From positions 1,380,001 to 1,444,000 of the forward strand of contig LSRY02000015.1 of assembly GCA_001643675.2 (NCBI GenBank): a DNA stretch of 64,000 bases. Reading direction: 5' to 3'. A program made the position numbers and the translations under genes. Numbering within the stretch: position 1 is the first letter of the stretch; the number at the start of each line of letters is the position of its first letter. The notes under the pieces are model-generated. The model was given only the letters and a program-made list of their open reading frames with translations, was not told where the DNA came from and ran no database searches. This stretch comes from Monocercomonoides exilis (lineage: Eukaryota; Preaxostyla; Oxymonadida; Polymastigidae). Positions 44,884-56,751 of the stretch are shown here, piece by piece.

Positions 44884-47800
44884 ATGAGAATGCATATGTT
44901 CCTTTTTGCATGTTTGATTCTTTGGAGTTCATTTAAAGCACAAGATGTCTCTGGCGCTTCAGCATGGCAAAACAAAGGTATTCTTTGGCATTAACATTTT
45001 TTGATTAATTGTATTTATAAATGCCAAGACAATTTAAATGATTCACAATTTATCTCTAAGACAAATGGTTGTTATTTCTTTGAACAGAGAAATACATCAG
45101 GAGCTAAAAGATTGCAATCAGGAATATCGACAGTTGTTAATGCATTTTTTGTATTTTCCAATTCTACAGTCTTACTCAAGAATTTGGCAATTGAACATTT
45201 ATATTCACCTTCGATGCATATTACAGATATATCAACTCTCATGATGGACTCCTGCATATCCAACCAAAAGTCAGATTCTCCTTTTCATCTCCAAAGTGGG
45301 TCAATCAACATGGCAAACTTGAGTGTGATTCCTCAAATGAATATTTATTCTGGAAGTCTCCTATTTTCATCTGAGGATTCAAATTCTGTCATTTTGAGAA
45401 ATTCCATCATTACAGATCTGGCTGTCTCATCATCAGACTATTTCCTGTTATCAGGAAAGAGCCATAGTGAACGGATTGATAATTGTGCCTTCAGGAACAT
45501 ATCTGTGAAATATGACAAAAACGGTGATTGCCAAATGGAGCATTCATGCTTGTTGAGTTCAATGGAGAATTGCCTCATTTATTCGTGTGTGAATGCCTTT
45601 GAAGGAGGGATCTCGAGTGGATCCTATTCCTCAGGGGCATTTGTCTGTAGAAACACATCAACAAGCTTCGGGAAAAGAGAAACAAATGACCTTCAGAGAA
45701 AAGAAAAAATGGACACAACAGAAAGCCAATCCTTTTCATTGTGTGAATGGGAAGATTGCACATCCCCACAAGGAGGCGCTCTTTATGTTCATGACAACGC
45801 AAGTGCAATTCTCACGGTTGAGAATTCTTCATTCACAAGATGCAATGCTTCATTGACAAGAGGGGGTGGAATATATGCTTTGAATATCTCCGAATGCATT
45901 GTCCTTCATTCTTCATTCACCCAATGTTCTGCTGCAGCAACAACAAGTGCTGGAGGAGGAGGAATTCGATTCGAATATGTTAATGAACAATCAATGGTTG
46001 ATGATTGCTCTTTTAAAAACTGTTCTTCAGACGACGATGGAGGGGCAGTTGATATCTATTTAACAAATGCAGAAAACCAGAAAGAATGTGTTATTAATTC
46101 CTTTTTCGATAATTGTAGATGCAATGGATCGAGCGATGGAGCAGGAGGCGCAATATTGCATTGGAATCCTTCAGATAAAGTTGTCATTTCAAATTGTTTA
46201 TTTTGTCATTGCTATGCAATGTGCTGGGGAGGAGCTGTATTCATAGAAATTAAATCAAATAACATGGGCATTTTGTTTTTGTATTGCTTTTTCCACAATA
46301 ACACATGCATTAAAGGTGGGCATGACATTGTTCTTCAAGGTTCAACATCAAACAACATTGATCCAAGTTGCTATTCAACAAGGAATACATCAAATAGGGT
46401 TAGTACAGACTTATCTTCGATTGTTGATAAAAGTGAATGGCTTCGAAAAGATTTTGGAATAATGAGATTTGTATCATCGACCGAAACGCAGCCCAATGCC
46501 AAAGATACATTTGCATGTGGACTGAATGAAAGTCATCCTTGCAGCTCAATCAGCCATTGTTTGAGTCAACTCATTCCAGGTTTTGTGAAGGATATTGAGA
46601 TGCTCACAGGAACAATAAAGGAGACCAAAAGTTCAGATTGCAGCTCCAACACTTACACAATATATGGCCAAAGCAATATGAGCACAGCAATTCATACAGA
46701 ATTTGAAACATTAGGGTTATCTCTATTTTCAGTCTCAACAGGCACATTGACTGTCAGAGACTTTGTTCTTGTGCATGACTCGGCACATGCAAATAACCGA
46801 GATTCAAGACTATTTGAGATTACTGGAACGGGAGAGATGCATATTAGTAGACTGAACATATCAGCTGGAAGTGGGCAATCTTCAGAAACAGCATTCACCA
46901 CAGAGCTGATAAATGTTCAGGGAGGAATATTTCAAATGGAAAGTGTGAACTGGGCAAAGACAATTTCAACTTCTTCGTTGTTTTCACTTTCTTCAACAAA
47001 CGAAATTACATTGACACTTTCAGAGTGTGCCTTTGATGAGATTGAAAGAACAACCAGTGGAGCAGCTTTGATGTCGTTTTCTAATGATAAGGCAAATATC
47101 GGTCTAAATTCTTGTTCATTTTCAGGATGTGGAAGCACATTATCAGAAAATGGAGGATCAATGATGCTGTGTGCAGGAGAAGCGAATGAAGTGAAAGTTG
47201 AAGGCGGGATCTATGATGGGTGCTTTTGTTCAGCAACAGATGGCCTTGGGGGAGGAATCTTTCTTCGATTATTGAATGAAAATCCAAATTTCCTGATTTC
47301 CTGTTCATTCGGAACAAATACAGCCAAATGGGGAAATGATATCTTTGTCATTTCACCCAATCTGGAAGTGACCGCAAAGTCACAAAATATTACATGTGTG
47401 ACAACCTCTTTGGATTCTTTTGACAGAGTGAGAGGATATGATAATGGAAACACGAGTTTGGTCATCCCTCTGTGCATCTATCTCATTCCCACCCCAGAAG
47501 TAATTCATGTGAGCAATTCTGAGGCATCTAATCATTCACATTGTGGAATTATCCAATTTCCTTGCTTGACAATGAAGCACTCACTCACACGTCAGACAGA
47601 AACAAAGATAGTGAATGTGAATGGAATGATTATGATGAGTGATGAATTGGTATTTTCTGAACAGAAACACGAAATCAGAGGAAATGATGAACTGAGTGGC
47701 TGGACAGTCTCCGATGCAAGTTCAACATCAAACTCAGCAATGATTACAGCAAGTGTTGAAACAGAATTATCAGCGCTTATCTTTTCTCTTCCTTCTTCTC

Positions 47801-50800
47801 TCTCTTCACACTCCACTTTTATTTTGTCTTCTTCACAACTGACTTTGTCTCGTTGTTCTTTTTCCCTTCAAGATCATTCATCAGAACTTGCATCTTTATT
47901 CTTATCCATTAGCTCGGGAATCCTAACAATTGATTCATTTTCGGCTTCATCAATTGATTTGAGTGGAAATCCATTGATCTCGTTGTCTGGAAGCGGAATA
48001 AACACAGAGTTGATGAACACTAAATGGTTGAATATGACGAATTGCAATTTTACAGAAATCGAAAGAAGAACTGGAAGTGGAGGCTGTGTGAGCATCGATA
48101 ACAGCAATGATGAAAATGAAAATTCAAATAGAGAAATAAATATTGAAGAATGTGATTTTGATGGATGTTCTGTATTAGTTGATGAAAGCAGAGGAGGGGC
48201 AATCAATGTACAGATGAAAGGGAATATTCAAATGAATATTGTTTCATGCACATTTACAGGATGCACAGCACCAGCTGAAGAAGGAAAGACTGGCTTTGGT
48301 GGAGGGATGGCACTGAAGTTGATTGATGATTATTCTTCATTTGTGATCTCATCCCCCATTTTTGATTCAGAAAAGCCAAATGTTGCAAAATGTGGAAATG
48401 ATCTGTTTGTCGAATCATCGGACTTGACAAAGAGCATCACAAACACCTCTCTTCCATTTGTGTCTGGGCATCTGGATGATATTTCCTTGGAATCTATGAG
48501 AGGGTTTGATGGGAATGATAAAGAAAATGCAATTCCGCTTGTCTATTTCTGGCGCACACTTGGCTCAGAGTTATTTGTTGGAGGTAAAGGAAAAGATATG
48601 GGTGCTTGTGGATTCTCAGATTATCCTTGTCTGTCAATTGATTATTCATTGGATCGATTTCCGAAAGGAAATGAAAAGAATATAAACATCATTGGAAAGG
48701 CGATTCTTCAGAACTGTGTTGATCTTGGCGGAGTTTCCATTAAAACAGATGGTAACAATAAGTGTGTTTTGGAATGTCTCTTATCGCTTGAAGGAGCAGA
48801 AGGAGCAGCAATGAAGATTTCTGGAATTACCGATTTCGAACTGATTAACTATGTGATTCCATCTTCATTCACAAATGGAGTCAATTATTTGATGCATGTT
48901 GGATCAAGCGAGGGATTGCTGAATCTGAAAGACTGCTCATTCACCAAAAATGAAGAAAGTGAAGAAGAAATAATAAACTTTGGACTGATCAAAGCAGATG
49001 GAGGCACGATTCAATTGGAATTTGCAACAATTCAATCATTCAGTTTTGCAAAAGATGTTATTTCTGTGTTATCAACAACGATTTTGAGAATCAAAAACAT
49101 AACGATGAAAAATATTGAGCTGGATGGGGCAAGCGGATTGTGCATTGCAAAGAGTTCAAGAAGAGAGAAAAATGAAGAAGAGCAAGATTTTATTGTTGAA
49201 TGGAGCATATTCGAAGAAGTCACTCAGAATACAACAGATGATATTCCGATCATCCGAAATAACAATGATGAGTCATTGAAAATTGTGATTCGAAACACAA
49301 CGATGAAGGGATGCGGCGGCTCGAAATGTGAAAAGGGAGGAGGGATGTTTTGTGTGTTGAATGAGGGAGGAAAGTTTGACTGCTCATTTTGCACGATTTC
49401 TGAGTGCTTCTGTTCCACCACAGGAAGAGGCGGGTGGCTGTTTCTGGAATGCACCTCGGTGGTTGAGCAGCCTCTGAACTTTGTGTTGTCGAATATCACA
49501 TTCAAAGACAACACTGCATTCAGAGGGAGAGATGTGTATGTTCGATGCCACTCAATCGAAACACAGATAGTTGATGAGCAATTCTTGCTGGATTTCAGAG
49601 CGCCGTTTGTGAAGGAGCTAGCAATATGGGGCTGCACAACAGACTCGTTTGTTGGGGAAGAGGATCTTTTGTTGAGGGTTGTGAAATACCAGAGCGAAAC
49701 GATATTTGTGTCTTCAGTTTCTGAAAACTCAGCAGATAGCAAGCAATGTGGAGAGTTGAGTGCACCATGCCACTCATTGAATCTGGGAGTTCAACACATC
49801 ATTCCTTCATCGTATTCTCAGCTGTTGGTTTCGGAGGAAACAATCATGAACGGGGAATGCGAAGCGAAGGATGTGATTTTCCACTCGTTGCAATCTCAGT
49901 CAGCTGCTTTGGTGCATCTGAACTCAACAATTAATATCAATGAGGGAAATATCATCACAACATCAGAGAATGTTCGGTTTGAGAGATTGAAATTCGATTT
50001 TGATCAATCGTTTTCATATTCAGGAAGTTCTGTCATTCACGAAGCAAGTGGCCAGCTTTCTCTTTCATTTGTTGACTTCTCTTCTGTTGGAGGATCAAAT
50101 ATCGATCAGCCTGTTGTTGTTCTCAACTCAACCTTGCTGAGCATAGAAAATGGAATTCTTCATGTTGACAACTGCTCAGTGTCAATTCTTTCATTCAAGA
50201 AACATTCATTTTTGCTGGATGGAGATGAGGTCTCATTCACAAATATGAAACTGGAACAGATTGAATCAACAAGAAATGTTGTTGAGATTGGACAATGTGG
50301 AAGTGTTGTATTCAATGGAATTGATGCAGATGGAGTGAAATTGTCTGATGGCTGCATCTTTTCAGTAGATGATTCAACTTCAGGAACAATTTCCATTGGA
50401 AGCTCCTCATTCAACAACTGTTCAAGGAATTCTGAAGGAGCTTCTGTTTTCTCTGCTTCTTCAACTTCTGCTCAAATATCTCTTTCTAATTGCTCTTGCT
50501 CAAACTGCCATTCTATCTTTGACAAAGGAAGCATTGTGGAATTGAGCAATGCGAGGGATGCTTCGATGGATTTGTGCAGATTTATTGGAGTGCTTGGAAA
50601 AGAAAGTGAGAATGAGAGAAACAATAAATTTGAAGAAATATGTCAGTGGAATGGATCGCTTGTTCATTCAGCAAATTCTTCGTTGGCAATGAAGGATGTG
50701 ACAATTTTTAATGCTTCTTCGGGTGGATTATCCATGTCGAGTGGGAATGTGAAGATTGAAGCAGGAAACTTCAGCAACAACAATCCCTCTGTTGAAAATT

Positions 50801-52644
50801 ATCCATCGCTGAGAAGAAACATCATTTGCTCTGATTCAGGAACATTGAATGTGATGAGTTTGAAAGGTGGAGATGGATTGGAGAGAAATACATCTCTTTG
50901 GCTGTTGAATGCTGGGTGCAGCTTTGAAGGGATTATTTCTGAAAGAGTATCTTCATTTTTCATTCCAGTGTTGGAGAGTGTTGAAACAAGGGAGAAAGAT
51001 GAAGAAATGGAGATTGTGTTCAAAGGAAAGCTTCTTCTCCCATGCAACTTGTCATTCATGGTTGTGAAGCAGAAAGGAGAAGAAAAGCAGATAGAGAAAT
51101 ATGAGTTTGATGAAAGTGAATATGCTTCAGAGACAGAAGTCGAAGGGAGGCTGAAAAGGGAGATAATTCGTGAGGCAGGAGATGAGGAAGAGGTGAGAGT
51201 GAGCATTCTGTTTGGAAATGCCAAAAACCCATCATCCACTGATCCTTTCATTCTGAAGAACAGAAGTGAGCCCAAGGCTAATGGAGATGAAAGGATTGTT
51301 GAAGGAGGAAAAGAAGGGAAATCGTATTGGTTGTTGATTGTGATAATCATGGGCATCATATTGTTGATTGTTCTGATTGGATTTATTTTATTTATTGTTC
51401 GATGGAGGAAGGTCAAGAATGAAGCAGAAGATTTGAGAGAGATTGTGAACGACAACATCAGAAAGGATCCGAAGGCATTTGAGATGGTGACGATGGAGAT
51501 GTCACCTGAGGAGCAGTGGAGGAGAGCAGAAAGGGAGGCAGAGAAGAAGAATGCTGAGAGGATGAAGAAGAGGGTGTATGACACGAATATGCAACATTCT
51601 GAGTCTTCAGAGCATCTTCTTTCTGAGAGTGGATCAACTGAATATATCCTTGGAAGAGACTCAGACAAGATTCCTCAATGGATGTTGGAGAAAGTTGATG
51701 AAGAAGAGATAAGGAAGAGAACACCTTCGCCATCAATTTCTTCCACTTGCTCAACTGATTCAGATTCCACATTTGTTCGAGGGGAGGATTTGTGTCCGAC
51801 CACTTCATCGATGTCGAATCTGGTTGATGCAATGGCCTGTTCATCGCCTCATGAGAAGCTGATTGTGGATTTGAGGGATTCATTGTTCATGCTCCTGCAT
51901 GGGAGGAATAAGACAAAAGAGATGGCGATTGGAAGTCTTCAAGAGAGGGAGCAAACAGCTGCTCAGATCCTGTTCTGGGTGGCAAATGGAGCACTCCACT
52001 CATTTGATGAAATGGAAAATCCTCTTCAGTCGCTGGGCAGTCTGAGTCCGCACATTGTTCTCTTCTCCGAGCACATGGTGATCTGCATTGTGATGCATTC
52101 AGACTTATTGTCAGATGATGATTCAGATTCATCATCCATATCTTCATCAACCGTTGTGACATCAGCAAGTGATAATGAAAGTGATTCCCTTCCTTCTTCA
52201 GCTTTTGAGGATGAGGATGACTTCAAAAAAGAGTGCCTGAGATGGAAGGCGCCAGAACTGTTGATCAATAAGAAAATGGGAGTAACAAAGGAATCTGTGG
52301 CATTCTCGATTGGGATGATGTTGTGGGAGTGCTTGACCCTTCAAATTCCGTTTGGAGAATACGAAGCGGAAGTGGCAGGGCAGAAGATCGTGAATGGGGA
52401 GAGACCGAATTTCGAAAGCATCAGCACATCCTCGATGGAGAATATTGCCAAGTGTTGTTTGTCTGGATGCGCCTCTCAGAGGCTGACTTTGGCTTTGTTG
52501 AAGCGCGAGTTCATCCAGCGCTTCCCACCAGGTGCTGCTGTGCTCACAATGACAGATGCCGTTGAATGCTACAGCGGATGTAATGGGGAGAGTGAGCGAC
52601 GCAGAGACTCAGGAAGCAGAGGTGGACAGGAAAGCATGCGCTAG
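44884..52644 (+). CDS. Giant surface protein: pectin-lyase-like modules, TM helix, pseudokinase tail
   Basis: Exon 1 (44884-44977) supplies ATG and a signal peptide (MFLFACLILWSSFKAQD). A 51-bp intron (GTATTC to GCCAAG) joins in frame to exon 2 (45029-52644), giving about 2569 residues ending in TAG. The ectodomain has many short G-G-A/F-x-x-C motifs (DCTSPQGGALYV, TRGGGIYAL, ENGGSMMLC). These define a Pmp-like right-handed beta-helix family. About four large modules each open with CG...PC (at about 46514, 47542, 48606 and 49750). A transmembrane helix (about residues 2130-2155, WLLIVIIMGIILLIVLIGFI) leads to a cytoplasmic part. From about residue 2310 this has kinase-like sequence and a C-lobe with RWKAPELL and SIGMMLWECLTLQIPFGEYE. 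HRD and DFG motifs are absent, an acidic serine run sits in their place, and no glycine loop is visible. It is likely a receptor-like pseudokinase. Confidence 0.88.
44978..45028 (+). other. Intron of the giant surface-protein gene (51 bp)
   Basis: The donor CAAAG|GTATTC and acceptor ATGCCAAG|AC join K-D-N-L-N in frame. The downstream frame has no ATG with a signal peptide of its own, whereas exon 1 provides one. Confidence 0.65.
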
Positions 52645-54109
52645 TGGTGAAAATGGTGGTGATCATTAACTTGGTCTTTTCTTTCACCATTTTCATAATG
52701 CATTTAAGAAGAAAGATGATAACAACAATACATCTTTCAACACTCTTGTATTCTTCAAACAAACTGTTCAGCTGTTCAGATGTTGATGCAATCGTCTCAC
52801 TGAAGCAGCGTCCAATCAAAAACTAACTTTATCACCCACAGGAGAAAATAGAAGCAATGATGTTTTGCATTCAAAGAGTGATGTTTGAATGCTATTGATG
52901 AATAAATTAACATTTTTGGAGATTAGAGAAAAAATGAAGTTCAATGGGCATTTTGAATACAACTAACATTGAGGGGAAAGAAGAATTCTTATTGTTTGTT
53001 TTTTGTGTGGCAGATGATTGAATTTTTGAGTTGTCAGCTGGCTCCGTCATTTGCACATGATTTTCAATGTAGGTAATTGGATCTTTGCTGTTTTTTTGGA
53101 AAATATTTCCTTGAAGAATCTGCCATTTGAGGATTAATTTCACAAGCTGCCACATTTTTGCTTTTACTTGAAACAAAAGAATTCCATTGATGAAAAAGAT
53201 ATTTTGTATTTGTTTGATCAATATCAATTTTGAAGTGGAGTATTTTCAGTTGTTTTCTTTGAACTTGTTTTTCATTTTTGCATTTGTAACTCTGACTTTT
53301 TTTAATTCAGTTGCTTCATTCAGTGGCAATTATTGTTATTATCATTATCTTTTATTTTTTCTATTTCTTTTTCCATTTGCTTTTGTTCTTTTCTGTTCAA
53401 AGAATGATTTTCAAAATGGCTTTCACCTTCTTTTGCTTTTTCTCTTTGTTTTTTGAAATAGCAAACATTTTTCATTATTTATTGTTCATCACATGTGTAT
53501 CCATTCATGTAACTCCTTCAATAATTGTAACTCAATTCTTTTATGTTTCATTATCATTTCATTTTTGCATTCATCCACTTTGTTTTTGGAAAATGAATTA
53601 TCATTTTTTTCATATTTCACAACAAGTGATGAAATATTTCGTTTTATGATTTAACAAGACTATTTCCTCAGCAAACAAACAGATTCTGATAATCTTCAGA
53701 AGATCTGAGAAGCAAGTGAATTTCATGTTCTCCTCTTTCGTCTGTTCAAAGACAATCCAAAGGATCACTCCAATATCCAAATTACACCTGCGAAGCAAAA
53801 AATGAGAATTTGATCACTTTGAAATTTTTGAGGTTCTTCAGTTGTTTTTTTATATTTTTTAATCGATGAAGATTGAACAAGTTAATTTTGGTGGCATATT
53901 TATAACTTCTCAAGAAGATCAAAAAAATATTGAACGAAAATTTTAAAATCAAAGGAAGAAATAACGAACGAAGATAATGTTAATAAAAAAATATCCATAC
54001 CAACTTACCAATGCAAACAATAATTGAAACAATAACATTCTCAGACATTTGTTTGTATTCTGTTGAAATTCGGTGAGTTGGAATGAAATTTTGATGAAAA
54101 TATTTTGGT

Positions 54110-54164
<55 letters not shown>

Positions 54165-54377
54165 AAATCATAACTTTTTTCAGAGAGTTCGTTCAACAAA
54201 TGTTTCGTTTCTTGGAAGAGGAAAAACTTTGTCAATGATTATTATCGGAAATAAAAACATCAGAATTCAGAATTAATATCACAATTTCAAAACGAAAGAA
54301 TTTTTGGATTGCTTCAAAAAGTCGTTTGTGTTGTGTGATTCTTATTGACTTTTTTGTTTGCTTCAGATTGCTTTTTT
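52645..54377. other. AT-rich intergenic region
   Basis: Short F/L-rich frames (for example 53187-53456 and 53311-53649) are low in complexity and unsupported. It contains the poly(T) run at 54112-54163. Confidence 0.55.
54112..54163 (+). repeat. Poly(T) tract of 52 bases
   Basis: A pure T run lies about 215 bp outside the Merlin element. Confidence 0.8.
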
Positions 54378-55704
54378 GGCAAGTGGAGTTGATCCTGGTA
54401 CCAATTTGATCATTTCCCATAATGAAAAATAAAAATGTGATGATTTTAATTGTTTTTGGTCTTTTTTCACTAATTTATATTTGAAATGTTAAAAAGATTG
54501 AATAGGAAAACTATTCGATTGATTCCGTCCATTCGGATGAATTTTCGCCATCGCTTCCACTTGGAGAATCAGATTACATAGTTATTGTTCTTTCATCGGT
54601 GTCTGAATCCATTGAAACTGTCTCATCTTCTGATTCTTCCAGGTTTGTGTATTTTTCTAATTCTTCTATGTATTCTGATTCTCTATATTTAACAAAGTTG
54701 CTGATTAGTTGATTAAAAGATATTTCATAATGTCTCAAATGTATTGAAGACCAAATATATTCCTCTAAGTCTTGGTATCGCACTCCGGTTTTCGGCATTG
54801 AACGGCGAAGGTGTGACCACGCTCCTTCTATAAAATTTGTTGTTTCACCATCTTCATTTTTGTATCCTTCAGTATGATTAACAACCAAATGAATGAAGCC
54901 AAATTGATTCAGTATTTTGTATGTGCTCCAGTCATCAGAAACAATTGTTGTTCCAGGTTTTATTATGAAACGAATGAGTGAGATGAAAACATATTTTGCT
55001 CTGTTTTTACAAAATAATGAACCTTTTTGTGTTTTTAATCAGTTATTTTCTTTCTATCGCGCCAAACGGCAAAATCGACTATTATTGCTTCCATATTATT
55101 GAGGAAAAAAAAATATTCAAAAAATCATCATGAAACCTCGATTATATTTTCTTCCGCACCAAAATGATTCGTCAATTTCAACAACCTCGCTAATTCCTCC
55201 AATTTGTTTCTAATTTCGGAGAAAGATTGTAGATAATGCCCTTCTGATTGCTAAATAATAAAATGTTACAGTATGCCTATCGATTCCATTTATCAAAGAC
55301 GTTTGATGAACCTCCAAATAGCATCAATAACTTGATAGAATTAACATGACATGATTTATTTTCAACTTTGAATCTTCAAAAACTGTGTTTTTTCGGATGG
55401 ACCATCGTTTCTTACAAAATGAACATTTAAATCGACTAGGAATTTCATCCGCTTTCAATACATACACATTGGAACCATCATCAGGGCATTTTTTTAAAGA
55501 ATCCATTTTCCCTGACGTAAACAACAATTCCAATGTTTCTATTTCGTTTGAAAACATTTTCAGAAATTGTGGAATACTTATTTTAGTCATAATCGTGACT
55601 TGCTGATGTTGAGCCATCTGAGTTGCTTAAGTGGAAAATATTTTGAATTTTTTTAAAAAATTTTGGTACATGATCATTTGGAACCAGGATCTACTCCACT
55701 TGCC
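54378..55704 (-). mobile_element. Merlin-superfamily DNA transposon with TIRs and 8-bp duplication
   Basis: The left end is GGCAAGTGGAGTTGATCCTG. The right end is its inverse partner, finishing CTACTCCACTTGCC at 55704. The match extends about 35 bp (TACCAATTTGATCAT against ATGATCATTTGGAA). Flanking octamers are GCTTTTTT (left) and GCTATTTT (right), an 8-bp target duplication with one mismatch, as expected for Merlin. The size (1327 bp) is also typical. It carries one transposase on the minus strand. Confidence 0.9.
54574..55617 (-). pseudogene. Merlin (ISXO2/IS1595-like) transposase, interrupted
   Basis: The N-terminal zinc ribbon has CPDDGS, then FKCSFCKKRWSIRKNTVFE. The DDE domain shows VEIDESFWCGRKYNRGF (first Asp), PGTTIVSDDWSTYK (second Asp) and ETTNFIEGAWSHLRR (final Glu). 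An acidic C-terminal tail follows. The three catalytic acids are all present, but stops and frame changes between about 55330 and 54980 split the reading frame, so this copy is probably dead. ISXO2-like enzymes act by cut-and-paste, and Merlin is the eukaryotic branch. Confidence 0.85.
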
Positions 55705-55813
55705 GCTATTTTTCAAAAATTGCAATCAGGTGAACACTCAAAAGTGACAAACAATTTCTTAATTCAATTTCGTTATATTTTGTGATAATTGAAAAATGAA
55801 ATAAAATTATTAT

Positions 55814-55859
55814 TAGCCTGTCTTACCTGACAAATCATTTTTTACATCGTCCGTCACAA

Positions 55860-55860
<1 letters not shown>
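55814..55860 (+). repeat. hAT-like terminal sequence, left-facing copy
   Basis: TTAGCCTGTCTTACCTGACA followed by a TCGTCCGTCAC block is the near reverse complement of 63573-63593. It may be the left end of the element that carries the hAT transposase. Confidence 0.45.

Positions 55861-55865
<5 letters not shown>

Positions 55866-55922
<57 letters not shown>
55866..55922 (+). repeat. Poly(A) tract of about 57 bases
   Basis: A pure A run lies immediately inside the hAT-like terminal sequence. Confidence 0.75.
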
Positions 55923-55924
<2 letters not shown>

Positions 55925-56751
55925 TCATTCCGTTTCCATAATATAAAGTGAAAAAATACAAAGAAGATTTTTTTTTACGCTTGCACTGTGATATTAATTC
56001 AAAATTGGTATTATATCATATTCATTATAACTTTTTTACCTATTTTTCTATTAAAAACAGTTGACTTCTAGCCATTTTGGGCAAACTGAAAATTTGTTTT
56101 AATTTCGTTGTTTTCATGATATCGGTTTGCTTTTACGTTTTGATTTTTTTTGTTGGAGACTTCTCTTTAAATGCATTCCTATGTTGAATGATAAATAGAT
56201 TGAACTTTCTTGAATTTTAGTAATTTTGTCAGTAATTATCAAACTAGTGAAATTATATGAAACTCTCCTTATTGTAATTGAAAGAAAATCAAAAAGTAGT
56301 TAATATAGAGCAGTTATTAGTTTTATTATAAATAAATAATAACATATAATTTTTTATGTAAAATGTTCTTTTATATCAAATTCTTTTGGAAAGGTACCTC
56401 GTGTTTTGATTCAAGTCATGAATCAATCTTAAATAGCTTTCAACTTTTCATTTTCTTTTTTGCTCATCTTTTTCTTCTCATTCAAACATATCAACAACAT
56501 ATCAAACTATTTCTTCTGCTTCACATCAAAATTTACTTCATCAAATTGTATTTCTTCGCATTCTGCATCAGCGTGAGAGATAAAGAGAAAAATGAAGAAG
56601 AAACGAAGATTATTGTTTGAGCAAGAAATTTTTGTTATGAAGATGAAAATGTGTTTTATGTGAGAAAGGGAAATGAAGGCAACAAGAAAATTTACACCAA
56701 GCCAGAGAAGATATTTATTGTCAGGAATTAGAGCTAAATTGACTTTAGCTT
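55923..56751. other. AT-rich stretch, no supported gene
   Basis: Short frames only (56363-56620 +, 56507-56773 -), without motifs. Confidence 0.5.

Noticed and set aside
44532-44936. 134-residue + frame overlapping the start of the giant surface-protein gene
   Set aside because: It overlaps the signal-peptide exon in another frame and shows no domain.
18993-52644. Alternative genetic code with TAA/TAG as Gln (Streblomastix type)
   Set aside because: Large genes totalling over 20 kb contain no internal TAA or TAG. Delta-COP ends in TAG exactly at the family's C-terminus, and the stops in broken genes include TGA.
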